Positions 21,231 through 30,620 of a stretch of 64,000 nt of DNA are shown one piece after another (position 1 is the stretch's first letter; each line of letters starts with the position of its first letter). Location of the stretch: NCBI GenBank assembly GCA_037783545.1, contig JBBELK010000402.1:310001-374000 (forward strand), in the 5' to 3' direction. The DNA comes from Henricia sp. BOLD:AAB3569. Taxonomy: Eukaryota; Echinodermata; Asteroidea; Spinulosida; Echinasteridae. The notes under the pieces are model-generated. The model did not search any database. It saw only the letters and a program-made list of their open reading frames with translations, and was not told the DNA's origin. The position numbers and the translations under genes were made by a program.

Positions 21231-22185
21231 GCAAGATACTCGTGCATGCACGACGCACAGCGACAGTCCCAGATATGAGACCGAGTGACTCCCCTTCCAT
21301 TGTTCCCATATTATTGTGTGTAAAACATCCAAGGAATTTCCTTTCAGGTTTTAGGGGAGAGTCGTACGTTAACAAAAGGGAAGAGTGTGTTGAGGTATTT
21401 CTCGACGACAAACATGGAAACTTACAAAAATGTACTGACCTCTAACAACGTAGAAACAAGTTGCATTTGGATTTTGGAACGAATCAGTGAGCCGTGGAAC
21501 TTGCGCGATCAAGTTGGGCGTAATTCGGTAAAATCATGATCAAATCAATCAAATCTTCGGTCAACCTATGATAGCGAACGGACGCGTGTAGGCCTATCCA
21601 CCGGCTTTCCTAATGTTTTTGGAATTGAAGTCGACCCCAGGCTGAAGAAAATCGTCCTGAATCTAAAGGATCGTCCTTCACTGGTTCATATCAGGACAAT
21701 CTCGACCTAGTGATATTGCCATGGATGAATTCTTGCAAGCCAGCAGGAAAGCGATTTTTGAGTGTGCGAAGAGAAGTTATAGTGAGGATCCAAGATGGCA
21801 CAGAAACACCAACAGAGTCATCAAACGAAAAGATAAGTACCCCTTCCAAATTGTAACCTAAAAGCTCGCAGATCTGTAGATACTGCAGCCGATGGTTTTA
21901 TATTAGCACACTATGCCTTTATGTGTTTAGTCATAGGAAAGGTTTTCCCAGGTGCTGCCAGTCACGGTGTTCAACCCGTGTACCTAAGGCCAAGCAATCC
22001 CCACTCAACTCGACTGTTAGCCCGAGAGTTGTGACGTTTAATTACCCATTTGATATACCAGCCATTGTCTGTAACAGGGCAGTGCTGAAATCATCCTCTT
22101 GCAACATTAATTACCCCTTTAACCCTTTGCATAACGCAATGTTTATTGCCACATGTTTATTGTTGCATCAAATTTCTCACGACTG

Positions 22186-22484
22186 AAGGGGAGTTCACAC
22201 TATCGCGGAAAAATCACACTGTTCCATTGGTCTGTACACAAACTGGTTTGCCGCTTGTGCGCGGCCTATCGCGACGCGCAAAACGTTTTGAGCTGGTTCT
22301 AATCTGTTGAACTTTGACCGCGGTGCGCTGACCTTTCCAATGCGCAGCCAATGAGGTATCAGAAAAGCCCCAAGTTATCAGAGTGGAATTTTCTATTTTG
22401 GAATAATCGGCGATTGGGAGCTCATGCAATGCGGTGAGCGCAGCGCGAAAGTGGGATTTTCCGCGATAGTGTGTATCCGCCTTT
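22186..22484. mobile_element. ~300-bp TIR element (ACACTATCGCGG ends)
   Basis: Left end CACACTATCGCGGAAAAATC (22196 on) and right end GATTTTCCGCGATAGTGTG (22455-22473) are inverted repeats, extending weakly to AAGG/CCTT at the outside. Copy B of the duplication lacks this sequence at the corresponding place. The open frame on its minus strand is not conserved with anything visible. Confidence 0.65.
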
Positions 22485-22679
22485 ACGGTCTGTATTTTCT
22501 TCAGTTTCTTGTGAGCAGTGAAACATCGTTTTTTTGTGTAGTCATGGCAAGAGACCGCCATCTTGACTGATGGCCATTCGCGCATGCGGACTGAGGACTT
22601 GCCGTTCGCGTAATGTGACCCGAGTGCAATGCGCACGCATTACTCGGAAGTAGCGAGAACTGCACGCCCGAACGCAGCC

Positions 22680-22880
22680 CAAGAAAGTACTATCCTTTGA
22701 CATGACGCAAAAGGTCAAACAATAGTACTGTTTTCAGTTGCCCATGAAATGGTTGAACTAATCCATGTCCCGTAATCTGCTTTTAACCAATCAGTGAACG
22801 AGAATTAATGTATGAGGTATATCATTAAAAATGTACTATCGTTTGACCTATGACGCGAAAGGTCAAACAATAGTAGGTTT
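22680..22880. repeat. Pair of short hairpins (TTTGACC/GGTCAAA)
   Basis: Two hairpins about 150 bp apart, near 22687-22729 and 22831-22876, with arms TACTATCSTTTGACC and GGTCAAACAATAGTA. Both recur in copy B at 33935-33978 and 34081-34126. They may be small palindromic MITEs inserted at TA. Confidence 0.6.
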
Positions 22881-23399
22881 TTTTCAGTTGCGCACGGGGA
22901 TGCCTGAACTACTCCATGTCGCGTGATCTGCTTTTAACCAATCAGTGCATGAAAGACAATCAATGTATGGGGTATGTATAAAGTCGACTGTAGTAGACAC
23001 ACTTGACAAACAAAATAAAATTGACACTCAAAACCTCTTGGAGTTTTCATCACTGATTTTATTAGTTTCCTAACCGGTAAATAAATGTTTCCTTTTTAAT
23101 TAAAATGAAAAAAATTTCGTTGATTTTTCTTAAATGTAATGACCAAAACTGAATAATAAGTGAAATTTGATAGTGAATTTTTTGAATGAATGTGGAATTA
23201 ATGACCATGCATGTATAAAAAGAACCATTGGGGAGACTTTTTTGCCCCGAGTAAAATACTATTTGACTTATATAATTAAATTCTGGTGGAGTTATGTACC
23301 ACTGTCTTGCAAATTAAAGCAACAAATTTAACTGTCATTTATACAGAACAAAGTAAGTTTTTTTTGGTGATAAGTTTATGAAGTGGTTATAAAAAAGGA

Positions 23400-23985
23400 C
23401 AGTTATTCCACAGGCAAGTTGCAGATAACACTGATGAATAGTAATCATAATTATTGCCTAAGTTTATTTTTTACATGAACACAATTGGTTTGAATCTTGA
23501 ATGGTCTCAAGAAATTGTATCGCTATTTGTTCGGGAGAATTGATAAGTGAGCTAAAAGTACTATAATTGACAGGCTAACCAATAGCTCCGTTAACTATTT
23601 AGAAGTAGGCCACATTTTCGGCTTCGAATTGCATATGGATTTGCAATGTATGGCAAATATTTCAGATGAATTCTGTCGGATTAACCAGTGACTTGGTGGA
23701 TACATGTACTAAAGTGTAACGTTACTTGCTAAGGAAATGAGTCTAAACATTAGGTGGTCGGTTAAAACCATCATTGAAAAAGCACTGGGAACTAATTGAC
23801 TGGTTTTAGCGTAGACCCAGTAACCTTAGCGATGTAGGCGACAGATTCACTTTAGTACACTGTGTACTCTCCACCCAGGAGTAAATGGGGACCTGTGAAG
23901 GGGATCTGTGGCAGAGTTAAATCCAAGGGCAGGCTGCTAGGTGTGGCTGAGCCCAATGGCCAGGGGTAGTAATATTAGTGCCATT
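23400..23985. other. Copy-A-specific insertion, unidentified
   Basis: About 590 bp that interrupts sequence continuous in the related module at 4440-4640. It contains no long open frame, no obvious terminal inverted repeat and no tandem repeats that I can see. Confidence 0.5.
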
Positions 23986-24104
23986 TGTTACATTGTATTT
24001 TAAAATTTATTTGAACTGTTTAGTTGATGGTTGCAAAAGGCATTAAATTCTGGTCAGACTGCTGAACTTGGGTCTAATTAATCCATCGCAATTGTACCCG
24101 TTCC

Positions 24105-24850
24105 CAGTGTCTATGGCATGAAGTGACTAATAGCATTGCTGCTACTCCTGGACGGGATTCCAGTCCATCACAGGATTACCCCCAGTAGTTATAGTTGGGT
24201 TTCCCTAAAAGATTGCCAATTTCCATGGCATGGAGTGACCATGAGTGTTGCTATAGTCCCCCTGGATGGGAAGCCAGTCCATCGCAGGTTTACCCCCAGC
24301 AGTTAGTTCGGTTGGCCTAACAGGTTGCTACTTTCAATGGCATGGAGTGACCAGGAGCATTGCTACTCCACCTGGATGGGATGCCAGTCCATCGCAGGTT
24401 TACCTCCAGCAGTTTGGTTTCCAAAACAGGTTGTTAGTTGTCTTGGCATGGAGTGACTTGGAGCAATTGCTACTCCACCTGGATGGGATACCAGTCCATT
24501 GCAGGTTTACCCCCAGCAGTTAGGTGGGTTTCCCTAACTGGTTGCTAGTTTCCATGGCATTAAGTTACTGAGTATGAGCATTGCTACTCCCCCTGGATGG
24601 GAATCCAGTCCATCGCAGGTTTAACCCCAGCAGTTAGTTGGGTTTCCTGAACTGGTTGCTAGTTGCCTTGGCACGGAGTGACTGGGAGCATTGCTACTCC
24701 ACCTAGATGGGGTGCCAGTCCATCGCAGGTTCAACCCCACAGGTTAGTTGCGTTTCCCGAACAGATTGTTAGTTGCCTTGGCACGGAGTGACTTGGCGCA
24801 TTGCTACTCCCCTGGATAGGATGCACAGGTTTACCACCAGCAGTTGTATT
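24105..24850 (+). repeat. ~110-bp satellite array, copy A
   Basis: Six to seven units with the core GATGCCAGTCCATCGCAGG followed by CCCCAGCAGTTAGTTGGGTTT and a GGCATGGAGTGACT spacer. Open frames across it are repeat-driven. The corresponding copy-B array (34515-35650) is longer. Confidence 0.85.
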
Positions 24851-25084
24851 TCCCAAGCAATATATTTGTCAGTACCCAATCTTACATCCAGGTTTAGAGA
24901 AACAGCGTGTAGTAAAGTGTTTCGATCTATAAGGACACAACACAACAGTGGTGACCAGGCCTGAACCATGCACTTACTGCCCAAAAGTCTGACATTCTAT
25001 TCACTAGACTATTGCGCCTCCACGCAAGATTGTTGTATTTGTATTAAACATAGAAACAAAATCAAAGGTCATGAACACTATATT

Positions 25085-25310
25085 ATGCAATAACCTAAAA
25101 AACGCGACCCGACTAAAGACCTGACAAAATTTACCGACTGAAATGACTGGCTGACAAACTTGCATGCAAAGACCCGACCAAATTGACCGGCTGAAATGAC
25201 TGGCTGACAAACTTGCATGCAAAGACCCGACCAAATTGACCGACTGAAGTGACTGGCTGACAAACTTGCATGCAAAGACCCGACCAAATTGACCGACTGA
25301 AATGAGGCAT
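25085..25310 (+). repeat. 53-bp minisatellite, short array
   Basis: About four units of GACCCGACCAAATTGACCGG followed by CTGAAATGACTGGCTGACAA and ACTTGCATGCAAA. The paralogous array at 36290-36725 has about eight more diverged units. Confidence 0.8.
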
Positions 25311-25475
25311 GGTAATCTACTGAACAGAACGTCATACTTCTGGCCAATAAGTTCATGGTTTGTGGCCTGGCCATTGCTGTTGCATTGTGTCCTTATAGAC
25401 AGGATACTTCACATACTCTCTCTCTCAACTCAATTGTATAAATGGGTACCAGCAAGTATTGCATGGGAAATACAA

Positions 25476-25625
25476 GTACTGCTGGGGGTAAACCTGCGAT
25501 GGACTGATATCCCATCCACGGGAGTTGCAATGCTCCTTATAGTCACCAGGGTTGTAACGAATCTGCTAGAGTCCCAAGTCGAGTCAAACTGCCTTGGAGT
25601 CCCAAGTCGAGTCAAGTGGGAGTAG
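25476..25625. repeat. Reversed satellite core and about two 33-bp units
   Basis: 25476-25555 is one satellite core in reverse orientation (GGTAAACCTGCGATGGACTG). At 25565-25620 there are about two units of the 33-bp repeat (GTCCCAAGTCGAGTCAA, CTGCCTTGGA). The equivalent place in copy B has about 25 units (37125-38058). Confidence 0.75.
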
Positions 25626-25629
25626 CACT

Positions 25630-26390
25630 TCTTCTCTTTGCTCCATGCTATTGAAACTAACAACATGTAGAAGAAAATCAACACCAACTACCCAACTAAC
25701 TGGAAATGCTGCCAATGGACTTGGATGTCACCTGATGCAAATTGAGAAAGTGTTGATTTTGTCATTTTTGATGTAGAATGAATTTAGTTCGCCTGACCAT
25801 CATTTAACGCTTTGTTTGCAAAACCTGAGACTAGAAAAAAAAAAAAATAATAATAATAATAATAACATTTAAAATCAAATTAAAAAAAAAATAATAATAA
25901 TAAAAGGTTTTTAATAAGAGTACGAAAAAAGTTTTGGACTTTTTCACGAAATATGCATGGTAAGTTTGTACAAGTATAACGTAAAATACTACCCTGTGCC
26001 AACTCCCAAGGGCAACTCATGCCATAGTGTGTTTATTATTTGCTAGCGCAAATGGTAGACACCATTTGGTTTTCCCCCCAAGAATGTTTGTAGTTTCCAT
26101 ATGTGAAAAAAGCTGCCCGGCGTTCTGTTTCTATACTTTGATATGGTTCGTCATTGTCCACGCAAGCCACTGGTTAATGCTGGTGACATTTTTTTACCAA
26201 GAATTTCTCCGTTCGCCATATAGTTATGAAAATAATTGACCTACACTCATGATATGATTTTTATTTTGTTTTGTTTTGGTCGTTGTTGTTTTTGTAACTA
26301 CATTTGCCTTGTGGAATAACTGCCCTGAAAACGCCAAGTACAATTGTACACAAACACAACCACTTGTGTGCTATGTCGGGTTGGTAGAGG
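25630..26390. other. Unassigned; A-rich/TAA low complexity at 25837-25906
   Basis: No gene seen. 25837-25906 consists of A runs and TAA repeats, perhaps tails of retroelements. The rest is AT-rich single-copy sequence. Confidence 0.5.
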
Positions 26391-27790
26391 TTTTAGTCTA
26401 CGTGTTGCGGTTTCGGTCTTCTTAAAATAATAATGATTGAATTTTATTTTGTCAACATTTTAAAATCGAGCATTACTACTCACCCTGGATGTAATGCCAG
26501 TCCATCACAGGTTTACTCCCAGCAGTTAGTTGGGTATTATTCTATAGCAAGGAGTGACTAGGAGCATTGCTACTCCCCCTGGATGGGATACTAGTCCATC
26601 GCAGGTATACCCCCAGCAGTTAGTTACATTTCCATGGCATAGAGTGACTAGGAGTATTGCTACTCCCCCTGGATGGGATACCAGTCCATCGCAGGTTTAC
26701 TCCCAGCGGTTAGTTTGGTAGTTAGTTTCCGTACCATGGAGTGACTATAAGGAGCATTGCTACTCCTCCTGGATGGGATGCCAGTCCATCACAGGTTTAC
26801 GCCCAGCAGTTAGTCGGGTCATTCTGAAACTAATAATGACTGAATTTTTGACATTTATAATTATTATATAACCGTCACCAAGCCTAAACACCACATAGAA
26901 TTGCGATACAGTAAAATTTTGAATGTCTTCATGATGCAAATAGCTGTGTATTTTTTCTTGTCAATATGTTAGCATTTTATACTTAATGCTGCATCGGGCC
27001 TGTTGGCAAAACCTCTACACAACACCACATGCACTCATGGTTGGTTTTTTTTAATATATAATTTTTGAAAATCTAAAATAATGCAAGTATATTTTTATTT
27101 TGTATTACTATGGTTAGCATAGTATTTGTGGAGCATAGTATTACTATGGTGAGCAATGTATTTTGTTGTAATTTGTTTCTCCGTTCTTTATTTATTCTTG
27201 CTCTATGGTGCATGTTTGCTGTGTTGTCTGCTGTGGAAAAATAAGAGAATTGGGATAAAGAGATTATGGAATAATCCACTTTTCATCATTTCCAAAGAAG
27301 CAATGTTTGGTATGTTGCCTAACAAAAAATTTGATGAAATGTGAAGTCCAACTCCTGACAAGCCGAGGTCTTCAAGTCCAGTCAATCAGCAGAGGGGTGG
27401 GTGGGGGGTTGTGGGTCCCTTTTCTAACCCCCTCAAAATGTTTATTCAATCGTGTACGTTTGACAACAGCACAGATCAAACCGCAAATTATACTATGGGC
27501 TTTTCGTACGATACAATGGTTCTTGGACTTGGTATCAGGTCGGGCTTTATTCCATCGTGACCATGGAGGAAGGAAAATTTCCTCCATTATTTCACCAACC
27601 TTCAAGTTGAATCTTTTCTTTACCCGCCGTTTCTCCAGGGCATTTTGGCTGCTCCCGGGGGTCCTTGTAAGTTTCCAGAGGCGGAAAAAATGTTCGGACA
27701 TTGGACCAGCCTTGCTGAATAACGACAAAGGATATGTATGTATAGGCCTAGACCTGTTGGAGGTTTCTCGTACACAATAGAATCAGTATA
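26390..27790. repeat. Duplicated blocks: satellite plus S4 and S2-like unit
   Basis: 26462-26820 has about three 110-bp satellite units. 26830-27190 is AT-rich unassigned sequence. 27220-27480 matches 5140-5300, and 27480-27790 matches the diverged S2 unit at 5560-5930, including the CCATGGAGGAAGG palindrome. The overall order copies 3660-5930. A minus-strand frame through 27372-27728 keeps the VGEI and RKAHS words seen in the 1.1-3.7 kb array. Confidence 0.75.
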
Positions 27791-28192
27791 TATTCTGGTT
27801 CATCTACTTCTTTTTTTCACTGAGAAACGATTCCAAAGCTTTTCTTCAGAACGTTACAATATAATCGGGTCAAAACGTGGTTGGGTACAAGTGTGACGTC
27901 ATGATGACGTCATCGAATGTTAAAATTACCAGTTTATTATTTAAAAAACATAAAAATCATATTTCGAGAACCGTAATAAATATTTGAACAATTCTTTCAC
28001 AGCATGAGAGATCTCCATTAACAGAACAAATCACACAATATTAAAACACAGATGACATGGTTAAGTTACTGCCCAAAATGTACAATTCTCTTAATTAGTC
28101 GTATTCCAGTGACAAATTTAAAGTGACAATTTTATCTGTCGTGCATCTGACAGTTAAGTATAAAATAAATTTGAAATATCTGATTTCTTTAC

Positions 28193-28234
28193 CCAGTGTC
28201 GACGTCCGACTCTTCGGACTTGAAGTTCTTTTTG
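28193..28234 (-). CDS. Putative exon A6
   Basis: A 42-nt minus-strand exon between CTCTCTGCAG and GTAAAG, reading KKNFKSEESDVDTG in phase 2. It lies downstream of B6 in transcription order, so B6 cannot use it directly. It would belong to a neighbouring or decayed unit. Confidence 0.4.
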
Positions 28235-28679
28235 CTGCAGAGAGAACACGAAGCAAAAGTTCATTGAAAAGGTCAAGCTGTTTTTTTGTTTTTTTAAAGA
28301 AAACTCCAACTAAATTGTTTCGAGTGATTTTTCGACCTTAATGTTTTTCGTGTTTTTGTAGTGATTGATAACGGATGTGTTTATTTAAATATGCCTTATA
28401 TCATTTACTGTTAACTTTTATTGGAACTCCAAATCACCAATAAAAGTCTTAACTGTATTCTGAGAAGTGGCTGAAAACAAACTTGCCAATATCGAATGTG
28501 GAAAGCAGGTGCCCTCCTTGTTACAAAAATACAGCAATGTTTAATGTGCAAAGTTTCTTTTGTTGCAGAGTATGGTTATGATCTTTTTTTAAATTAAATT
28601 ATTATAAGACCAATTAATGAGAAAAGGTGTAGGCATAGGCAAATCGATCTTATCTTAAATAGAAATTGTGACATCTAAC

Positions 28680-28796
28680 CTTGTTTCCTTTTTTAATTTC
28701 TTCATCTCCGTACATTTGAAATACCATGCGGCCGTGCCTGCCGCAAAAGCGACAGCGGTCCCTGCTGCCGCCATGGCATATAAGTATTCAAATTGT
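28680..28796 (-). CDS. Putative exon B6 (transmembrane exon)
   Basis: A 117-nt minus-strand exon between ...ACATGTAG and GTTAGATGTC, phase 2 at both ends. It reads QFEYLYAM, AAAGTAVAFAAGTAAWYF, then KCTEMKKLKKET. It is a close relative of B1 with compensating in-frame length changes (one extra codon pair in the core, fewer in the tail). Membrane topology as for B1. A possible upstream exon is at 30305-30492, about 1.5 kb away, without an A exon between them. Confidence 0.55.
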
Positions 28797-28980
28797 CTAC
28801 ATGTTCAAACACAGTATACAAGATTGTCATTATTAAGGGCTATGCAGCGTGTCCCCTCCCCTCCCATAAAGCTCTTTAGCAGAAAAACTTGCATAATCCA
28901 AAATTTATTTTTTGATAAAAATGGGATAACAGTCAAAATATTAATGTAATGTGTATTGAAACGGTGTTCTGCTATTTTTG

Positions 28981-29076
28981 CATCCTCTTGCAACAGTGCC
29001 CCTTTAACGCACTCCCTAACTCCTGCGTAGTGTCACGTCGCTTTGCAGAGTAGAAATTCCCTGAGATCTCAGGATG
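28981..29076. mobile_element. MULE-like MITE with 9-bp TSD
   Basis: Starts CATCCTCTTGCAACAGTGCC and ends CCCTGAGATCTCAGGATG. CTATTTTTG (28972-28980) and CTATTCTTG (29077-29085) flank it as a 9-bp target duplication with one mismatch. The paralogous place in module 3 (45167-45175) has the sequence once, with no element. A 53-bp internally deleted relative with a perfect 9-bp duplication is at 48916-48968. A 9-bp duplication suggests the Mutator superfamily; the 6-bp inverted ends are short for it. Confidence 0.7.
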
Positions 29077-29249
29077 CTATTCTTGCTGAGAACACAAGTT
29101 TACATACAATTTTGACTGCTAACAGTCAATATGGCATTAGGCACATGTTTTCCTGCTAAACAGCGTTATGAAATTGGCCCTTTTTAAACCTGGCAACCTC
29201 ATAATAATGTTTAATCGGATCCTGATAGGGAATCTTCTTATAACATGAA

Positions 29250-29550
29250 AAAACAGTCTTTATTGCATCAAAATCCATCAAGCGAATCAAAGGTTATGTC
29301 ATCTTTGGTATAGTAATGTCAACAATCAACTATAGGAGTGCATGACTGCCTATTGACTAATCCTAAACTGGGTGGCCATCTCTTCTTGTTATACCTGGTC
29401 TTTGGTGCATCGAACATGACATACATTGTAACTTTATATTCGCTTGACTGATTTTGATGCAATAAATGTCAGAAATTTCTCTATCAAAATCCAAGGAAAC
29501 TATTGATTCTGAGGTTGCCTAGTTTGATCTGGACATTTTTGGGACACCAT
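29250..29550. other. Duplicated non-coding stretch (matches 45340-45650)
   Basis: Continues the module-2/module-3 duplication. Short minus-strand open frames differ between the copies. No gene called. Confidence 0.6.
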
Positions 29551-29555
29551 GTATA

Positions 29556-29696
29556 GAGCTTCTGCACCGGCGGCCATGACAGGGGGCAGGTTTCCATATT
29601 TAAATAATGTAACAATAGAACCACAAAGCACCTACTCATGCATGACACACGGTGACAAAGGGACTGCCCCCTGTCATGGCCGCCGTGCAAAGGCTC
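29556..29696. mobile_element. 141-bp MITE inserted at TATA
   Basis: Ends GAGCTTCTGCACCGGCGGCC and GGCCGCCGTGCAAAGGCTC form long inverted arms that also include ATGACAGGGGGCAG. TATA is on both sides, and the paralogous module-3 sequence near 45650-45660 is uninterrupted. A relative with different arms but a similar core (TTTAAATGATGTGACAATAG) is at 49797-49943. A TA-targeting Tc1/mariner-like origin is possible. Confidence 0.7.
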
Positions 29697-29732
29697 TATA
29701 CTCTCTACTGGCATATAGGCTTTTGTTACTTT

Positions 29733-30078
29733 CGACGAAGCCTTGAAATATTTGCGTGCACACGGTGTCATTCCAGCTGAAGTTATTTGTACAACGTGCA
29801 ACAAACAAGCCTGGTTCTTTACGAGTGTACAAGTGTAAAGGTGATTCGAAAAACGAAGAAGAGGAGAAAGTGCACATCTACCGCAGTGGCGGATACAGCC
29901 TCATTAAAATACAGGAATACAATGGATTTCAGGGGGTCCGACCCCCTGAAATCTATTAGTATTCCTGTATTTGAATGAGGCTGGATCCGCCTCTGCACCG
30001 TTTCCGAAAAAGGGCACCTTCCTGTCGGTTCTCGTCTTCATCCATGAAAACTGGTACCGTTTTCAATCTCCATTGTAA
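29733..30078 (+). pseudogene. Broken transposase-like fragment, possibly ISXO2/IS1595 type
   Basis: A conceptual frame reads FDEALKYLRAHGVIP and CTTCNK, then after a frameshift near 29808 continues RVYKCKGDS, an acidic stretch and KVHIYR. A MITE (29884-29995) then interrupts it. Beyond it KKGTFLSVLVFIH follows to a stop at 30076-30078. The Cys-x2-Cys pair, the later Cys and the KGTF-like motif recall the N-terminus of animal ISXO2-like transposases. I am working from remembered motif shape, so this stays tentative. The same fragment with the same breaks is at 45948-46297, so the damage predates the duplication. Confidence 0.35.
29884..29995. mobile_element. Palindromic hAT5-like MITE, copy 1
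   Basis: A 112-bp palindrome beginning CAGTGGCGGATACAGCC and ending GGCTGGATCCGCCTCTG, with arms through AAAATACAGGAATAC. Flanks TACCG and CACCG suggest a 5-bp target duplication. Relatives are at 38403-38512, 40832-41071, 46105-46214 and 51673-52540, two of them with perfect 5-bp duplications. Ends starting CAG and 5-bp duplications fit the hAT5 group. Confidence 0.7.
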
Positions 30079-30299
30079 ATAATAACTACCATTCAACATT
30101 TACACACTGGCATTTCTTTAAACAAATGAATATCGGCAGCAAATACTCATTTCAATTTGACGATAACCTTAATATTTCACGGACTGGTATAACTTTCACA
30201 TCCAATAGCTAGCACGGCTATACGGAATTCAAGAGCCCCGCGTGGTTATTTTGTACGCAAATGATCCATAAATACTCAATAGAAAAACAAAGAAGTTAA

Positions 30300-30500
30300 A
30301 TTACCCCATATCTGTCGCGATCTGATCAGAATGTATACAGCGATCTTTTCGCGTGTAGCGCTTGTGGAGATGTGCTTCTTGAGCTGATTTTCCAAACAAA
30401 ACACACGTGCAGTTACTAGGGGTCTGAATCGCGCGCGCCCGGTCGCTCATACCAGGGGATTGTGACGTCACAAAACGTTTATCTGCGCGCAATGTACGCG
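30300..30500 (-). repeat. S5 unit and candidate first exon
   Basis: A single S5 unit fused to upstream CpG-rich sequence. On the minus strand an ATG-initiated frame starts at 30492 (MRADKRFVTSQ) and runs to DQIATDMG, where ATGGG|GTAATT could be a phase-2 donor compatible with exon B. The module-3 copy (46526-46717) keeps the frame and donor. All four base differences I find between the copies in the frame change amino acids, so there is no sign of selection for the protein. Treat as a hypothesis only. Confidence 0.25.
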
Positions 30501-30620
30501 CGCGTGTATACAGTTCGCGCTACTGTGACGCATTAGCGTGTCCAACGTGTACGCATTGTGATGTTTTTCCCCACAGCAGATCCGAATCCACATCCCGAGA
30601 TGTTTCACCGCGCGGAAACA
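30430..30620 (-). promoter_or_regulatory. CpG-rich segment with CRE-like site
   Basis: CpG-dense sequence (CGCGCGCGCC, TACGCGCGCG) with a perfect CRE palindrome TGACGTCA at 30471-30478. The copy at 46640-46830 conserves it. It lies upstream, on the minus strand, of the candidate first exon and of B6. A promoter role is inferred from composition only. Confidence 0.3.

Larger units (their letters stand above)
17891..25630 (+). repeat. Segmental duplication U, copy A
   Basis: Matches 30851-37150 in order and orientation, and for its first ~130 bp also 47039-47163. Shared parts are 17891-18383, 21229-22010, 22490-23400 and 23990-25630. Copy A alone has the LINE (18384-21228), an element at 22186-22484 and about 600 bp at 23400-23985 that I could not identify. 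Copy B alone has a fold-back element at 35706, a TIR element at 33391 and longer minisatellites. Confidence 0.85.
27797..29250 (-). repeat. P block, module 2
   Basis: Copy of the exon-bearing block with A6 (28193-28234) and B6 (28680-28796). The terminal-exon region near 28410-28450 lacks the CATTTCAG acceptor, as in unit 1, so B6 has no clean exon C. A 96-bp MITE sits at 28981-29076. The doubled CRE-like word GTGACGTCATGATGACGTCA is at 27893-27912. Confidence 0.75.

Noticed and set aside
22214-22636. 140-codon minus-strand frame
   Set aside because: It spans the end of the 22186 element and duplicated DNA; it is not kept in copy B.
29395-29450. Extra minus-strand exon (MYVMFDAPKT-like, phase-2 donor) shared with module 3
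   Set aside because: The donor AG|GTATAA is plausible, but there is no polypyrimidine tract before it and the two copies differ mainly by residue-changing substitutions.
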